Below are positions 37,489-47,479 of a stretch of 64,000 nt of DNA, piece after piece (position 1 is the stretch's first letter; each line of letters begins with the position of its first letter). The stretch is from Erythrobacter sp. ANT-B3C2 (GTDB lineage: Bacteria; Pseudomonadota; Alphaproteobacteria; Sphingomonadales; Sphingomonadaceae). Location: assembly GCA_001683845.1 (NCBI GenBank), contig LXQI01000006.1:1-64000 (forward strand). The letters are read 5' to 3'. The translations under genes and the position numbers were made by a program. The notes beneath the pieces were generated by a model. The model did not search any database, was not told where the DNA came from, and worked only from the letters and a program-made list of their open reading frames with translations.

Positions 37489-38856
37489 CTAGATGGACGC
37501 GTTCCGCGCTAAGCCTAAGCCGCTGCTCGGCAGGTTCAACCGCTGCTCGACCATCGAGCGCACGTCGACGCGCGCCTTGAGCCGGGCCGCCAGCAGGGCG
37601 GTGCCGCTGATCTTGCGCAGGACGAACAGGACATCGACCGGGGGCAGGTGCCAGCTTTCCTTGTCGGCCGCGATGTCCATCCCTTCCTCCCGCAGCGCGC
37701 CCACGAAGCGGCGGTCGGCAAAATCGAACGGACCCGGGCGGTTGAGCTCGCCCAGGATCACGTCGGTCATCCGGTTGATGCGCGTTCCATGGCGGGCCAC
37801 CGCCGCCGAACTCACGAAGCCTGCCGCAACGGCCGCCTCCCGGATCTCGTCGCGCTGGCCGGCCAGCCCGGCCTGCAACAGCCGGCGGTAGCCTTGCACC
37901 GTCGCCGGATTGACCGTGCGCGCAGCGCCAAAATCAAGCAGCACCAGCCGCCCCGTGTCGGGCTGGTAGCGGTAATTGGCAAAGTTGGGATCGGTTTGCA
38001 TCACCCCGAATTCGAACAGCTCGCGCAGCACCAGATCGATCAGCAACGCCATGGTCTTATCGCGAACGGCCTGCGGGGCGCTCTCCAAAGTCTCGACCGG
38101 CTGGCCGGCAACGAAGCTCATTGCCAGCACGCGGTCGGTGGTGAACTCGCGCTCCAGCTGCGGTACAACCATGTCAGGCGCATCGGCCAGCAACTCGCCG
38201 AACAGCACCATCTGCGCGCCCTCACGCTCGTAATCCGCCTCTTCGGCCAACTGACGCTTAGCCTCGGCGAGCAGTGGCGCGATCTCCAGCTCGCGGGGCA
38301 ACAGACCCGATATCCTCAGCAGCGTTGCCACATTGTCGACATCGGCGTCGATGCTTTCGCGCACGCCGGGATATTGCACCTTGATCGCCAGTTCACGCCC
38401 ATCGCGGCTGATGGCGCGGTGCACCTGGCCGATCGAAGCGGCGGCCATCGGGTGCGGCTCGAAATGCTCGAAGCGCGTGCGCCAGTCCTTGCCCCAATGC
38501 TGTGCCAGCACCTGCTTGAGCTGGGCCGGCGGCATGTGATGCGCATCCTCCCGCAACCGCCCCATGATCTGGGTGAGCTCGGCGGGCAGCATGTCGCCGG
38601 CATCCATCGAAATCATCTGCCCCAGTTTCATCGCCGCACCGCGCAGGTGCGACAGGCGATCTACCATCGTGCCCATATTTCCCGGCGTCAGCAGCATGTC
38701 GCGCATTCGCGGCCGCTCCCCGGCCGCCAACCTGCGCACGCCCTCGGCCATCATTCCGCCCGCGACGCCGCCCGCCAACCGCCCGAACTGGCCGAAGCGC
38801 GAGAGGCGCCCGCGCGGCACCTGGCGCCCGCGCGAGGCGTAATAGTCGTCGCTCAC
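37489..38856 (-). CDS. ABC1/AarF (UbiB-like) atypical kinase family protein
   Basis: 'LRGAAMKLGQMISMDAGDMLPAELTQIMGRLREDAHHMPPAQLKQVL', 'AAASIGQVHRAISRDGRELAIKVQYPGVRESIDADVDN', 'VLLDFGAARTV'; GTG start overlapping the DUF427 stop. Confidence 0.95.
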   Translation of the reverse strand: MSDDYYASRGRQVPRGRLSRFGQFGRLAGGVAGGMMAEGVRRLAAGERPRMRDMLLTPGNMGTMVDRLSHLRGAAMKLGQMISMDAGDMLPAELTQIMGRLREDAHHMPPAQLKQVLAQHWGKDWRTRFEHFEPHPMAAASIGQVHRAISRDGRELAIKVQYPGVRESIDADVDNVATLLRISGLLPRELEIAPLLAEAKRQLAEEADYEREGAQMVLFGELLADAPDMVVPQLEREFTTDRVLAMSFVAGQPVETLESAPQAVRDKTMALLIDLVLRELFEFGVMQTDPNFANYRYQPDTGRLVLLDFGAARTVNPATVQGYRRLLQAGLAGQRDEIREAAVAAGFVSSAAVARHGTRINRMTDVILGELNRPGPFDFADRRFVGALREEGMDIAADKESWHLPPVDVLFVLRKISGTALLAARLKARVDVRSMVEQRLNLPSSGLGLARNASI

Positions 38857-39347
38857 CAGAAGCGGCTTCCGGGCACGCCCTTGAATGGCCCGGCGAGCCC
38901 GCCGGTGATCCACCCGCCATAGAACCCGCCAGGCTGAGGAATGACGGCCTCCCCATCCACGCTGCAACGGTCGAACGGCGCCGCGTAGAAAGCCACGTGG
39001 TCACGCAGCATCGCGAACGGCGCACTCGGGTCCGGATAGCTCCAGCCGACGCGCGGGATAACTATTTCGCCGACGACGACATCCCAATAGCGTGCCACAC
39101 CCTTCCATTCGCAGAACGAACTGCCCGGAGCTTCTCGCAGCACGCCGGGCGCGATATCTGCCGGCGGGATGTAATAGCTGGGCGGATGGCTGGTTTCGAG
39201 CGTGCGGATGCTGGCGCGCGTATCGGCGATGACCGTGCCCGCATGCTCGATGACGATATGTGCGTCTGTCGGCTCGGCAATAGCCGGCCGCGGAAAAGCC
39301 CAAACGCTCTCCTGCCCCGGAGTCACCGGATCGGGCCGCGGCCTCAT
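38853..39347 (-). CDS. DUF427 domain-containing protein
   Basis: 'HIVIEHAGTVIADTRASIRTLETSHPPSYYIPPADIAPGVLREAPGSSFCEWKGVARYWDV...GWSYPDPSAPFAMLRDHVAFYA'. Confidence 0.95.
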   Translation of the reverse strand: MRPRPDPVTPGQESVWAFPRPAIAEPTDAHIVIEHAGTVIADTRASIRTLETSHPPSYYIPPADIAPGVLREAPGSSFCEWKGVARYWDVVVGEIVIPRVGWSYPDPSAPFAMLRDHVAFYAAPFDRCSVDGEAVIPQPGGFYGGWITGGLAGPFKGVPGSRFW

Positions 39348-39590
39348 GCGGGCTTCTCGATCTTGGAGGGGTGAAGCAGGCAAAGCGTCAGTCGAAGCAT
39401 GGCCTGAATATGGGGCCACACTGCGCTTTTGCACCTCCCCGCACCAACGATCCGTCATCGCCCCCCGCTCGGCTCCCTTTCTGCCTCTGCAGCCGCTTGC
39501 CACGCAGGGCTGTCTAAGCGCCTGGCTCCCGCCTAAAGGCAGGCGCGGATCCCGGCACCCGACGGCGGTGTCTTCATTTCGAGGTCAAAA

Positions 39591-40442
39591 TTGCGTGATC
39601 GCCTGAAAGTTGTGCTGCAACACGCGCTGCCCAAGCGGGGCCTGACCACCATTGCCGGCCGCGTTGCCGGTGCGCGGGGCGGTGCGATGACCACTCGCCT
39701 GATCCGCTGGTTCGTGCGCCGCTACGGCGTCGACATGAACGAGGCGGAAAATCCCGACATCACCAGCTACACCAGCTTCAACCACTTCTTCACCCGCCCG
39801 CTTAAGCCCGGCCTGCGCCCGCTGGCGCCGGCCGATTTCGTCTCCCCGGTGGACGGTGCGATTAGCCAGTTCGGCGCGATCGACGATCAGCACATCCTGC
39901 AGGCCAAGGGGCATCGCTTCACCACCACCGAACTGCTCGGCGGCGATCGCACGCTGGCGGCCCGGTTCCGCCACGGCAGCTTCGCCAATCTCTATCTCTC
40001 GCCCAAGGACTACCACCGCCTGCACATGCCGTGCGATGGCCGGCTCACGCGCATGATCCACGTGCCGGGCGCGCTGTTCTCGGTAAACCCGGTTACCGCG
40101 CGCGGCGTACCCAACCTGTTTGCCCGCAACGAGCGCGTGGTGTGCCTGTTCGGTTCGCCGGAACACGGGCCTTTCGCAATGGTGCTGGTTGGCGCGACCA
40201 TCGTCGGCAGCATGGCAACCGTGTGGCACGGGGTGGTCAATCCCGTGCGCACCGGCAATACTGCCCAATGGACCTATGCCGAACGGGAGATCGTGCTCGC
40301 CAAGGGAGAGGAAATGGGCCGCTTCCTGCTCGGCTCGACCATCGTGATGCTGTTCGGGCCAGGCACTATCGCCTTCAACCCGGACTGGGCGCCCGAACGC
40401 CCGGTGCGCCTCGGCGAGTCAATGGGCAACCGTCCGGCCTGA
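39591..40442 (+). CDS. psd: Phosphatidylserine decarboxylase proenzyme
   Basis: 'FNHFFTRPLKPGLRPL', 'SPVDGAISQFGAIDDQHILQAKGHRFTT', 'YHRLHMPCDGRLTRMIHVPG', processing motif 'LGSTIVMLFGPG'. Confidence 0.97.
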   Translation: MRDRLKVVLQHALPKRGLTTIAGRVAGARGGAMTTRLIRWFVRRYGVDMNEAENPDITSYTSFNHFFTRPLKPGLRPLAPADFVSPVDGAISQFGAIDDQHILQAKGHRFTTTELLGGDRTLAARFRHGSFANLYLSPKDYHRLHMPCDGRLTRMIHVPGALFSVNPVTARGVPNLFARNERVVCLFGSPEHGPFAMVLVGATIVGSMATVWHGVVNPVRTGNTAQWTYAEREIVLAKGEEMGRFLLGSTIVMLFGPGTIAFNPDWAPERPVRLGESMGNRPA

Positions 40443-40506
40443 GCGCCCACGGCAGTGACGCGAGCAGGCGGCCGCCCTCATCACCGCCCGAGAGCGTTCA
40501 CCGCCG

Positions 40507-43500
40507 TTAGTTGCCCGCCGCCTCCTCCCACCAATAGGGCGCGCGAACCCGCTCGCCGGTGACGATCTCGTTCATCGTCATCGCATCGTAGGCCCGGCCG
40601 CCGAGCACGACGGTTTCGACGCATTCAGTGTTGCGGATGTTCTCCAGCGGATCGCCGGCGAGGATCACCAGGTCGGCCAGCTTGCCGGGCTGTAGCGATC
40701 CGATCTCGCGGTCCATGCCCAGCGAGCGGGCGGGCACGATGGTCGCCGCGCGCAGCGCCTCCATCGGTGTCATTCCGCCGCGCACGAACGACCAGATCTC
40801 CCAATGCGTGTCGATCCCCGCCTGCTGACCATGTCCGCCAACCGCCACTTCCACGCCCCGCTTGGCCAGCTTGACGGCCTCGCGCGCGATTTCGTCGTCG
40901 ACGAATTCCTCCTCTGGCGCAGTGGTCCGCCGGGCGGTCTGCGCGCGCAGGATCGCCGGCGGTGTGTGCGCCGCCAGCAGCGGCTGCTCCCATACGTTGG
41001 TCGCCTGCCGCCAGTAGGGGTCACCCGCCAGCCCGCCATAGCCGACTACCAGCGTGGGCGTGTAATTGGTCTCAGACTGGCCGAAGAACTGCAGCACATC
41101 CTCGTAGATCACCATCACCGGGATATTGTGCTCCAGCGTGGAGTTGCCATCGGCGATCAGGTTCATGTCCATGCCGAACAGCGATCCGCCTTCGGCCACC
41201 ACAAGCATGTTCTCCTGCCGCGCGGCCTCCACCACCATCTGCCGCTGGTCGCGGCGGGGCTGGTTGTAGTTCTTCACGCTCAGCGCGCCCTCCGCCTTGA
41301 GCCGTCGCACGTGGCCCAGCGCATCCTCCAGCGTGTCGATCTGCGCATAGGCATAGGGGTTGCGCGCGCCGTAAATGATCCGCCCTGTGGAGAAGATGCG
41401 CGGCGCCACGATCATGCCGGTGCGCTGCATGTCTTCCGCGACGAAGACCGTGGTGTCGCTCGACGGGTTGTGGATGGTCGTAGTGCCCAGCGCCAATATC
41501 TGCAGCAGCTGCCAGCTCTGTTGCGGCACAGTTTCGTCGGCCGAATAGCCACCATGCGCATGCGCATCGATCAACCCGGGGATGATGGTGCGCCCGGTAC
41601 CATCGATGGTCGGCGTGCCGGCCGGGTACGTGATCGCGGCGGTCGGGCCGATCGCTGCGATCCGGTGGCCATCGATCAGGATGGTGCCGTTTTCGATGAT
41701 CCCACCGTCGCCGCCCGCCTCAGCGGTGCCTGCCATGGTGATGATGCGCGCGCCGGTGATCGCCAGCATCCCTTCGCGCCGCTCCGCTGGAACTGTGCGC
41801 AGCAGCGAGACACCGGTGCTTGGCGGCTCATAACTCGCGCGTTCCACACCCATTGCCTCGTCCTCGCCCCCACCTCCATCTGGGCCCGGCGGGGCAGAGG
41901 CGAACAGCTCAGAAAGCGGGGCCGTGTAGAATGTGGGGCCCATTGACCAGTGCAGCCGCTCTCCGTCGCCAGACCAGTGCACGTAATCTGCACCCGCTGC
42001 CGAGACCTCGATCACCGGCAGGCTTTTCGTCGTGGCGGAGATCGTCACCGCCTGCCCACCTGGCATCAGCGGCATGGCGTAAGCGTCGTAATTCTCGGTG
42101 AAGGCGAAGTGCCTGCCTGAGGGCGACACCGTGTAGCCGGTCACCAGTTCGCCCTTTGCGTGGGTCCGCTCGTCCTGTCCATTGAGATCGGTGGAAACGA
42201 GCACCTGCGCCCCGCCCTCCGAGCCCGTCATGTAGATGCGCGCGTTGTCCGCGCCGAAATGCGGGCGCGCCCGCTCGCGGCTCAGCAACACCGGCTCGCC
42301 GCCCTCAGCATCGACACGATAGACGCCGGGGTTCTCGCTGTAGCCGGGCGCGGTGAGATAGCCACCCCTGCCCTTCTCGAACACGATCGCCCCACCATCG
42401 GGCGAGAAGCGGGGCCGGGCATAATGGCCCGGCTGGCGGGTGACGACCTCGCCCCGCCCCCCTTCGGCACCGATGGTGCGGATCTCGCCCAGCCCCGCAT
42501 CGGTCCAACGCACATAGACGATCCGCCGCCCATCGCGTGACCAGCTCGGGAACAGTTCCTGCGCCGCTTCATCGCTGGTCAGCCGCCGCATCGCCCCGCC
42601 ACCGGCGGGCATGGTGTAGAGCTTGCCAAGGCTCTCGAACACCATCGTGCGCCCATTGGGCGAGACCTCGGCAAAGCGCGGGGTGGTCAGCTCAACCTGC
42701 GCCGCGTCCACCGGGATTACCGGATGTGTTGCATCGGCGATGCCGCGCGTATCCCCGATTGCGAAGGGAATCACCGCCTCGCCCGTGCCATCCGCATCGA
42801 TCCGGCGGATCTTGCCACCCGCCCAGAACAGGATCGAGCGGCTGTCGGGTGTCCAGGCCATGTTCGGGTACACACCGGTCACCGCCCAGGTCTCCTGCAC
42901 GTCCTTGTCGAGCGCATCGTAGATCCGCCGCTCGGCGCCGGTGGTGAGATCCTTCACGAAGAGGCGCGATTGCGTGGCCTCGCGCCGTACGAAGGCGATC
43001 ATCGTCCCGTCGGGTGAGGGCGCGGGCCGCACCGCGCCGCCATAGCCGCTGACCGCGGTGGTCACCTCGCCACTGGCCAGGTCGTAGCGCTCGATATTGA
43101 ACAGGTCCTGGTTGGAATCCTGAGCATATTCGAAGATCGGGCCGGGGCTGATGTTACGCGTGTAGTAGATCGCGCTGCCGTCGGGCGCATAGACCGGCTC
43201 GCCCAGTTCCTTCTGGTGCTGCTCGTTCGGCCGCTCCACCAGCGCGATCCCGTCCCCGCCGGAAACGTGGTAGAGCCACACCTCTCCTGTGCCGAGCGAG
43301 CGGCCGGTGGTGAAGTGCTTCTTGGCCGCGACGAACTGCCCGTCGGGCGACCAAGTCGGCTGGTTGAGCAGGCGGAACTGCTCCTTCGTCAGTTGGCGCT
43401 TGTCCGAGCCGTCGGCATTCATGATCCAGATATTGTCGCCCCCGCCCCGGTCCGAGGTGAAGGCGATGCGGGTGCCATCGGGAGAAAAACGCGGATGCAC

Positions 43501-43983
43501 CTCCCACGCCAACCCCTCAGCGATGCGCGTCGGCGCGCCGCCGCTGAGCGGCATGGTGTAGATGTCGCCCAGAAGCGCGAAGGCGAGCATCCGCCCGTCC
43601 GGCGACACGTCGAGGTCCATCCAGGTGCCCTCGTCCACGCGGATTGGCACCTGGGTGATCGTGGCGCCCGGCGGATTGTTGACGTCCCACTTGGGTGCGT
43701 CCTCCTCCCCGGCACCGTCCTCGGCGACCGCCGGAATTCCCGGAGCGGTCTCCGCCGTCTGGCCGGGTGCCGGATCGAGCGGCGGAACCTCGCGGGTGTT
43801 CGCATCCTCCGGCGCCTCGGTCTCCTCGACGGGGTCGGGCTGCACCTGCGGCGCCTGCGCCAGCGCAGAACCGGAATGAACGAGGAGAGCGGCGAGGCTC
43901 ACAAGCACAGGAAGTTTACGGATCACGAAAGCCTTTCCGCTGCAGGATCTCTGCATCCTTACCGCTGCGCCCGATCTGTGCAA
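40507..43983 (-). CDS. Large amidohydrolase with N-terminal TolB-like WD40 propeller
   Basis: Repeated 'SPDGTRIAFTSDRGGGDNIWIMNADGSDKRQLT' propeller units; C-terminal 'GTGRTIIPGLIDAHAHGGYSADE...PARSLGMDREIGSLQPGKLADLVIL'. Confidence 0.93.
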   Translation of the reverse strand: MHRSGAAVRMQRSCSGKAFVIRKLPVLVSLAALLVHSGSALAQAPQVQPDPVEETEAPEDANTREVPPLDPAPGQTAETAPGIPAVAEDGAGEEDAPKWDVNNPPGATITQVPIRVDEGTWMDLDVSPDGRMLAFALLGDIYTMPLSGGAPTRIAEGLAWEVHPRFSPDGTRIAFTSDRGGGDNIWIMNADGSDKRQLTKEQFRLLNQPTWSPDGQFVAAKKHFTTGRSLGTGEVWLYHVSGGDGIALVERPNEQHQKELGEPVYAPDGSAIYYTRNISPGPIFEYAQDSNQDLFNIERYDLASGEVTTAVSGYGGAVRPAPSPDGTMIAFVRREATQSRLFVKDLTTGAERRIYDALDKDVQETWAVTGVYPNMAWTPDSRSILFWAGGKIRRIDADGTGEAVIPFAIGDTRGIADATHPVIPVDAAQVELTTPRFAEVSPNGRTMVFESLGKLYTMPAGGGAMRRLTSDEAAQELFPSWSRDGRRIVYVRWTDAGLGEIRTIGAEGGRGEVVTRQPGHYARPRFSPDGGAIVFEKGRGGYLTAPGYSENPGVYRVDAEGGEPVLLSRERARPHFGADNARIYMTGSEGGAQVLVSTDLNGQDERTHAKGELVTGYTVSPSGRHFAFTENYDAYAMPLMPGGQAVTISATTKSLPVIEVSAAGADYVHWSGDGERLHWSMGPTFYTAPLSELFASAPPGPDGGGGEDEAMGVERASYEPPSTGVSLLRTVPAERREGMLAITGARIITMAGTAEAGGDGGIIENGTILIDGHRIAAIGPTAAITYPAGTPTIDGTGRTIIPGLIDAHAHGGYSADETVPQQSWQLLQILALGTTTIHNPSSDTTVFVAEDMQRTGMIVAPRIFSTGRIIYGARNPYAYAQIDTLEDALGHVRRLKAEGALSVKNYNQPRRDQRQMVVEAARQENMLVVAEGGSLFGMDMNLIADGNSTLEHNIPVMVIYEDVLQFFGQSETNYTPTLVVGYGGLAGDPYWRQATNVWEQPLLAAHTPPAILRAQTARRTTAPEEEFVDDEIAREAVKLAKRGVEVAVGGHGQQAGIDTHWEIWSFVRGGMTPMEALRAATIVPARSLGMDREIGSLQPGKLADLVILAGDPLENIRNTECVETVVLGGRAYDAMTMNEIVTGERVRAPYWWEEAAGN

Positions 43984-44398
43984 CCTGCCCAGCCGCCAAT
44001 CCGCTGCCGGGCCGCCGGATCATGCCGGGTCGGCACGCGCCGCGCGGCAGGGAGAGAAGCTGTGGGGCGCGCGATCTTGACCCAGTGTGGGGCTTCATAG
44101 CCGCTGCCATGCCGATGGCCGGAGCAACGTTGAGAATGAGAATAGCCGCGGGTACACGGCGCTGGGGAGGAAATGTCATAAGATTGTTAGCGGGCTGCCC
44201 AACCGGCAGTTTTGCGCCCGATCGAGGCCTTCCATCCAGATCAACATGCGCTCGCACCCTACCCCTGTCTCTATGCGACAGCATTCATCGTAAAACCCAG
44301 CGACCAGCGCGGGCGAAAGGCCGCCAACGGGAGCCCGGCAAGGCCAAGGATGGGCGCATCGGATCCGGCACCCGCACACGCACACGCGTCAGCATGCG

Positions 44399-45595
44399 CT
44401 ACCGTTGCGGTTGGCGGAGCAGCGGCAGCACCCGCTTGAGCGGCAGCGCCTCGACCGTGCCGCGATGGCCGGTGACGGTCTCGGCCGAGAACATAGCGTT
44501 CAGCACCGCCTCTTCCGTCGCCTCGGCGACGGCCTGGAATGCCGCGCTCATCCGGTCGTTCCGCAGGTCGGCGATCTGCAACACTTGCATGCTCGGGGCT
44601 GCTCCATCACGCCGCACAGCAGCCGCGGTGGAGAATGCTATCGCATAATCGCCCGACCCGTGGGAAAAGGACGATCCGGTACGGGCGATCCCCGCAAAAG
44701 CCCGAGCGGCCAACCGGCGCAGGTTCCGATCGGAAAGCGGTGCGTCCGTGGCTATTACAATGATCACAGTACCATCGGCGCGGCGCTCCTCCACCTCCTG
44801 CTTGAGGTCGTAGCGGCCGAGCGCGGGGCCGACAGGCACGCCATCCACCGTCAGCATGCCGCCGTAATTCGCCTGCACCAGCACACCCACCGTCCAACCG
44901 CCGAGGGATGCGGGCAACCGGCGGGATGACGAGCCGATGCCGCCCTTCCAGCCAAACGCAATCGTCCCCGTACCGGCGCCCACATTGCCCTGTGCCACGG
45001 GGCCCTCGGCGGCGATCTCGATTGCGCGGCGCGCATCGGCGATGCGGACGTGGCGGCCGCGAATGTCGTTCAGGAAGCCATCATTGGTTTCCCCCACCAC
45101 CGCGTTGACCGACTGCACCTCCTCGTTGCCGGGCTGCGCCAGGGTCCATTCGATCGCGGCCGCCATCGCTTCTGCGACGGAGAGCGTATTGGTCAGCAGG
45201 ATGGGCGTCTCGATCTCGCCAAGTTCCTCCACCTGCGTGGAGCCGGCGAACTTGCCGAAACCGTTGGCAACGGCCAGCCCCGCCGGCACCTTCGCGCGGA
45301 ACAGATTGCCACCAAGGGGCAAAACGGCGGTGACAACGGTGTGAATGTCGCGCGCGCACGCGATCGTGACCTGCCCCACCCGCACGCCGGGCACATCGGT
45401 GATCGCGTTCAGCGGGCCCGGCGGCAGAACGCCAATCTTAACGCCGGCGCGCCGCGCCGCACCTTCCGTGCCGGCTTGCCCGGCCGTCCCCAGCATCAGC
45501 AGCGCCGCCCCCCCTGCAAGCCATTTGCGCAGAACGGAATTGCCCTCATGCCCCACAATCGATCCGGCTCCCGAAGCCGCTCGCTGCCGAGGCAT
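44399..45595 (-). CDS. P1-family peptidase (DmpA-like aminopeptidase)
   Basis: 'GPLNAITDVPGVRVGQVTI', 'NGFGKFAGSTQVEELGEIETPILLTNTLSVAEAM', 'GNVGAGTGTIAFGWKGGIGSSSR'. Confidence 0.95.
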   Translation of the reverse strand: MPRQRAASGAGSIVGHEGNSVLRKWLAGGAALLMLGTAGQAGTEGAARRAGVKIGVLPPGPLNAITDVPGVRVGQVTIACARDIHTVVTAVLPLGGNLFRAKVPAGLAVANGFGKFAGSTQVEELGEIETPILLTNTLSVAEAMAAAIEWTLAQPGNEEVQSVNAVVGETNDGFLNDIRGRHVRIADARRAIEIAAEGPVAQGNVGAGTGTIAFGWKGGIGSSSRRLPASLGGWTVGVLVQANYGGMLTVDGVPVGPALGRYDLKQEVEERRADGTVIIVIATDAPLSDRNLRRLAARAFAGIARTGSSFSHGSGDYAIAFSTAAAVRRDGAAPSMQVLQIADLRNDRMSAAFQAVAEATEEAVLNAMFSAETVTGHRGTVEALPLKRVLPLLRQPQR

Positions 45596-45959
45596 GCGTG
45601 CCCCTGCCTCCAGCGAAGCCACCAACCTGATCTTGCGCCAGCCAAAGCGGCCTGTCCAGATCGGCGCAGGCGCGTGGCTGGCCAAATGCCATGCCGGTCC
45701 GATCCCTCGGGACTGGAAGTCACGCAGCCGACCACCCGCGCGTTGGCCCCTCTTCGACCAGCGTGATGGCTTCGATGACCCTGCCCATAATGGTGAGCTT
45801 GATATCAATCACCTGAGATCGGCCAAAGGGGCGGCACTCCGCGACGGGCGGGTTCAACTCCTCTCGGTGGCAATTGCCAGCCGTTCAATATCAGCCCCGA
45901 ACCGGGCTTAAAATGGGATCGACGATCTTTCGTGCTGCCGCTCGATCACCCGCATTGCC

Positions 45960-46305
45960 AGCAGCCGCGTTTCGACCTGCTGGCCGACCGCGACCCTGAA
46001 AAGGCACCGCGTGCAAAAGGGGGTGGAGAGGAGCGCCATGGCCCCGGGCGTGGCGATGCCGAGGGTCATCTCATTCGGCCTGCGCGCAACAGCCGGCGCA
46101 CCGAGCGTGGCACCCGCGCTCCGCCCGACGTTTTGCGCCTCCATCCCAAGGGGCACATTTCACCGTGTTGCGCCCGGCACAGGCCGGCATCAACGCCTGC
46201 AGTTCTGCCGTGGTGGCATCGTTCTCCACCGCCTTTCCGTTCCGCCGCGACGGCAGCCGTTGTGGTCTTGACGTTCTCGCCATAGCGATGACGGAGTGCG
46301 TCCTT
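45960..46305 (-). pseudogene. Remnant of a dipeptide epimerase (dgcA-like)
   Basis: Minus-strand 'AELQALMPACAGRNTVKCAPWD.GAKR' resembles 'ALLPPGAARNALDCALWDLEAK'; 'TLGIATPGAMA' in another frame. Confidence 0.5.
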
Positions 46306-46309
46306 ATGC

Positions 46310-47257
46310 CGACATTCTCTCCAAAATCGGGCCCAGGGACATTGTCATCGGGTCGAGACAGGGCAGGCCCAGCGCGTCCCGTGTTTCGCAGCACAGCCGG
46401 GCCGCGGCATCGGGCGACAACCTGGACGTGTTCATCGAGACCGACCGCCAGCACCGAAGGACTGGTCACCCGTGCCACCCACAAGTTCGCCTCCAGGCAC
46501 TCGCCAAGATCGGGCAGCCGTAATGGGCCAGGTTGCGCAACTGAGGGCGCGAGGAATCGTGGCACAGCACCAGCGCCGTAGGTCGCGCGCCGTGCAGGGA
46601 GCCCTGCCCTTCAATCAAGTCTCAGCCGTCATCTTCCCGCGCGGGCGCAAGCTTCTCGATCGCGCCGGCGATGAAGTTCGCCACCACTGAATTAAGCGGC
46701 ACGCCCTCGCCCGCGACCAGAATGCCGGTCTGTCCGGTCGCGCGAACCGGGCCTCGACACCGCGTTCACGCAACCCTCGGTAAGGCGAAGGGTGGTGTAC
46801 ATCTTGCCGACCGAGCAATCGGTGCCGACCGCCAGCAGCCGCTTGCCCGCCCGCCGCTTGCCGTTGCCCATCGGAAGATCCGGCCACGGATCCCGCACGT
46901 CGTGTAGAAGCCGACCGTGTCGCTGCGCTCCGGCCGCAAGTCGCGATTCGTCGCGCAGGCGCTGGTGCAGGCCGATGCGGAGGTCCAGCCCCCCTCCAGC
47001 GCGGCAACCGCGTCGTCGAGAGTGCCGCTGTCGAAGGTGCCGCCCGAATTGGGGATGCCGAGTGCCAATGTCTTCGCCCCCGCACTCACAGCTTGTTGGA
47101 AATCCTTGCGCGGCAGGCCCAGCGTAAGCGGGCTATCATCGTGTCGAAACTCGCCCATGCAGGCTTCAGGACCGAACACCGCCAAGCCGCCCGAAGTCTT
47201 GATGTCGAACTCATTCGAGGTTCGACCGATATAGGGCAGATATGGAGTGGCGATCAC
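46310..47257 (-). pseudogene. DUF1611 (dgcN-like) pseudogene with several frameshifts
   Basis: 'YLPYIGRTSNEFDIKTSGGLAVFGPEACMGEFRHDDSPLTLGLPRKDFQQAVSAGAKTLALGIPNSGGTFD', then other frames 'AGKRLLAVGTDCSVGKMYTTL' and 'LRLPDLGECLEANLWVARVTSPSVLAVGL'. Confidence 0.8.
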
Positions 47258-47479
47258 CTGGTGGGCCCTTGGCTTATTCGCAGGGTCCTGAGCATACCAG
47301 ATCGTCCCGCGGCAAGGCGATAGCAGCCGCCGCGCGCCTCATAGCTGGAGTCTATGCCGGTGCTCCGGCGAATGCGACGGTCTCAAGCGGATCTTCAGTG
47401 CGGCAAGGTAAGGAAGGCACTCAAAAGAGGAGCTCACGAAACTATTCAGTGAGCTACTCAGGCCGTCAGCCGTCTTTAC

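Noticed and set aside
37648-38922. 424-aa plus-strand ORF
   Set aside because: Lies antisense to the clear ABC1/AarF kinase gene; His/Arg/Gln-rich composition typical of high-GC shadow ORFs.
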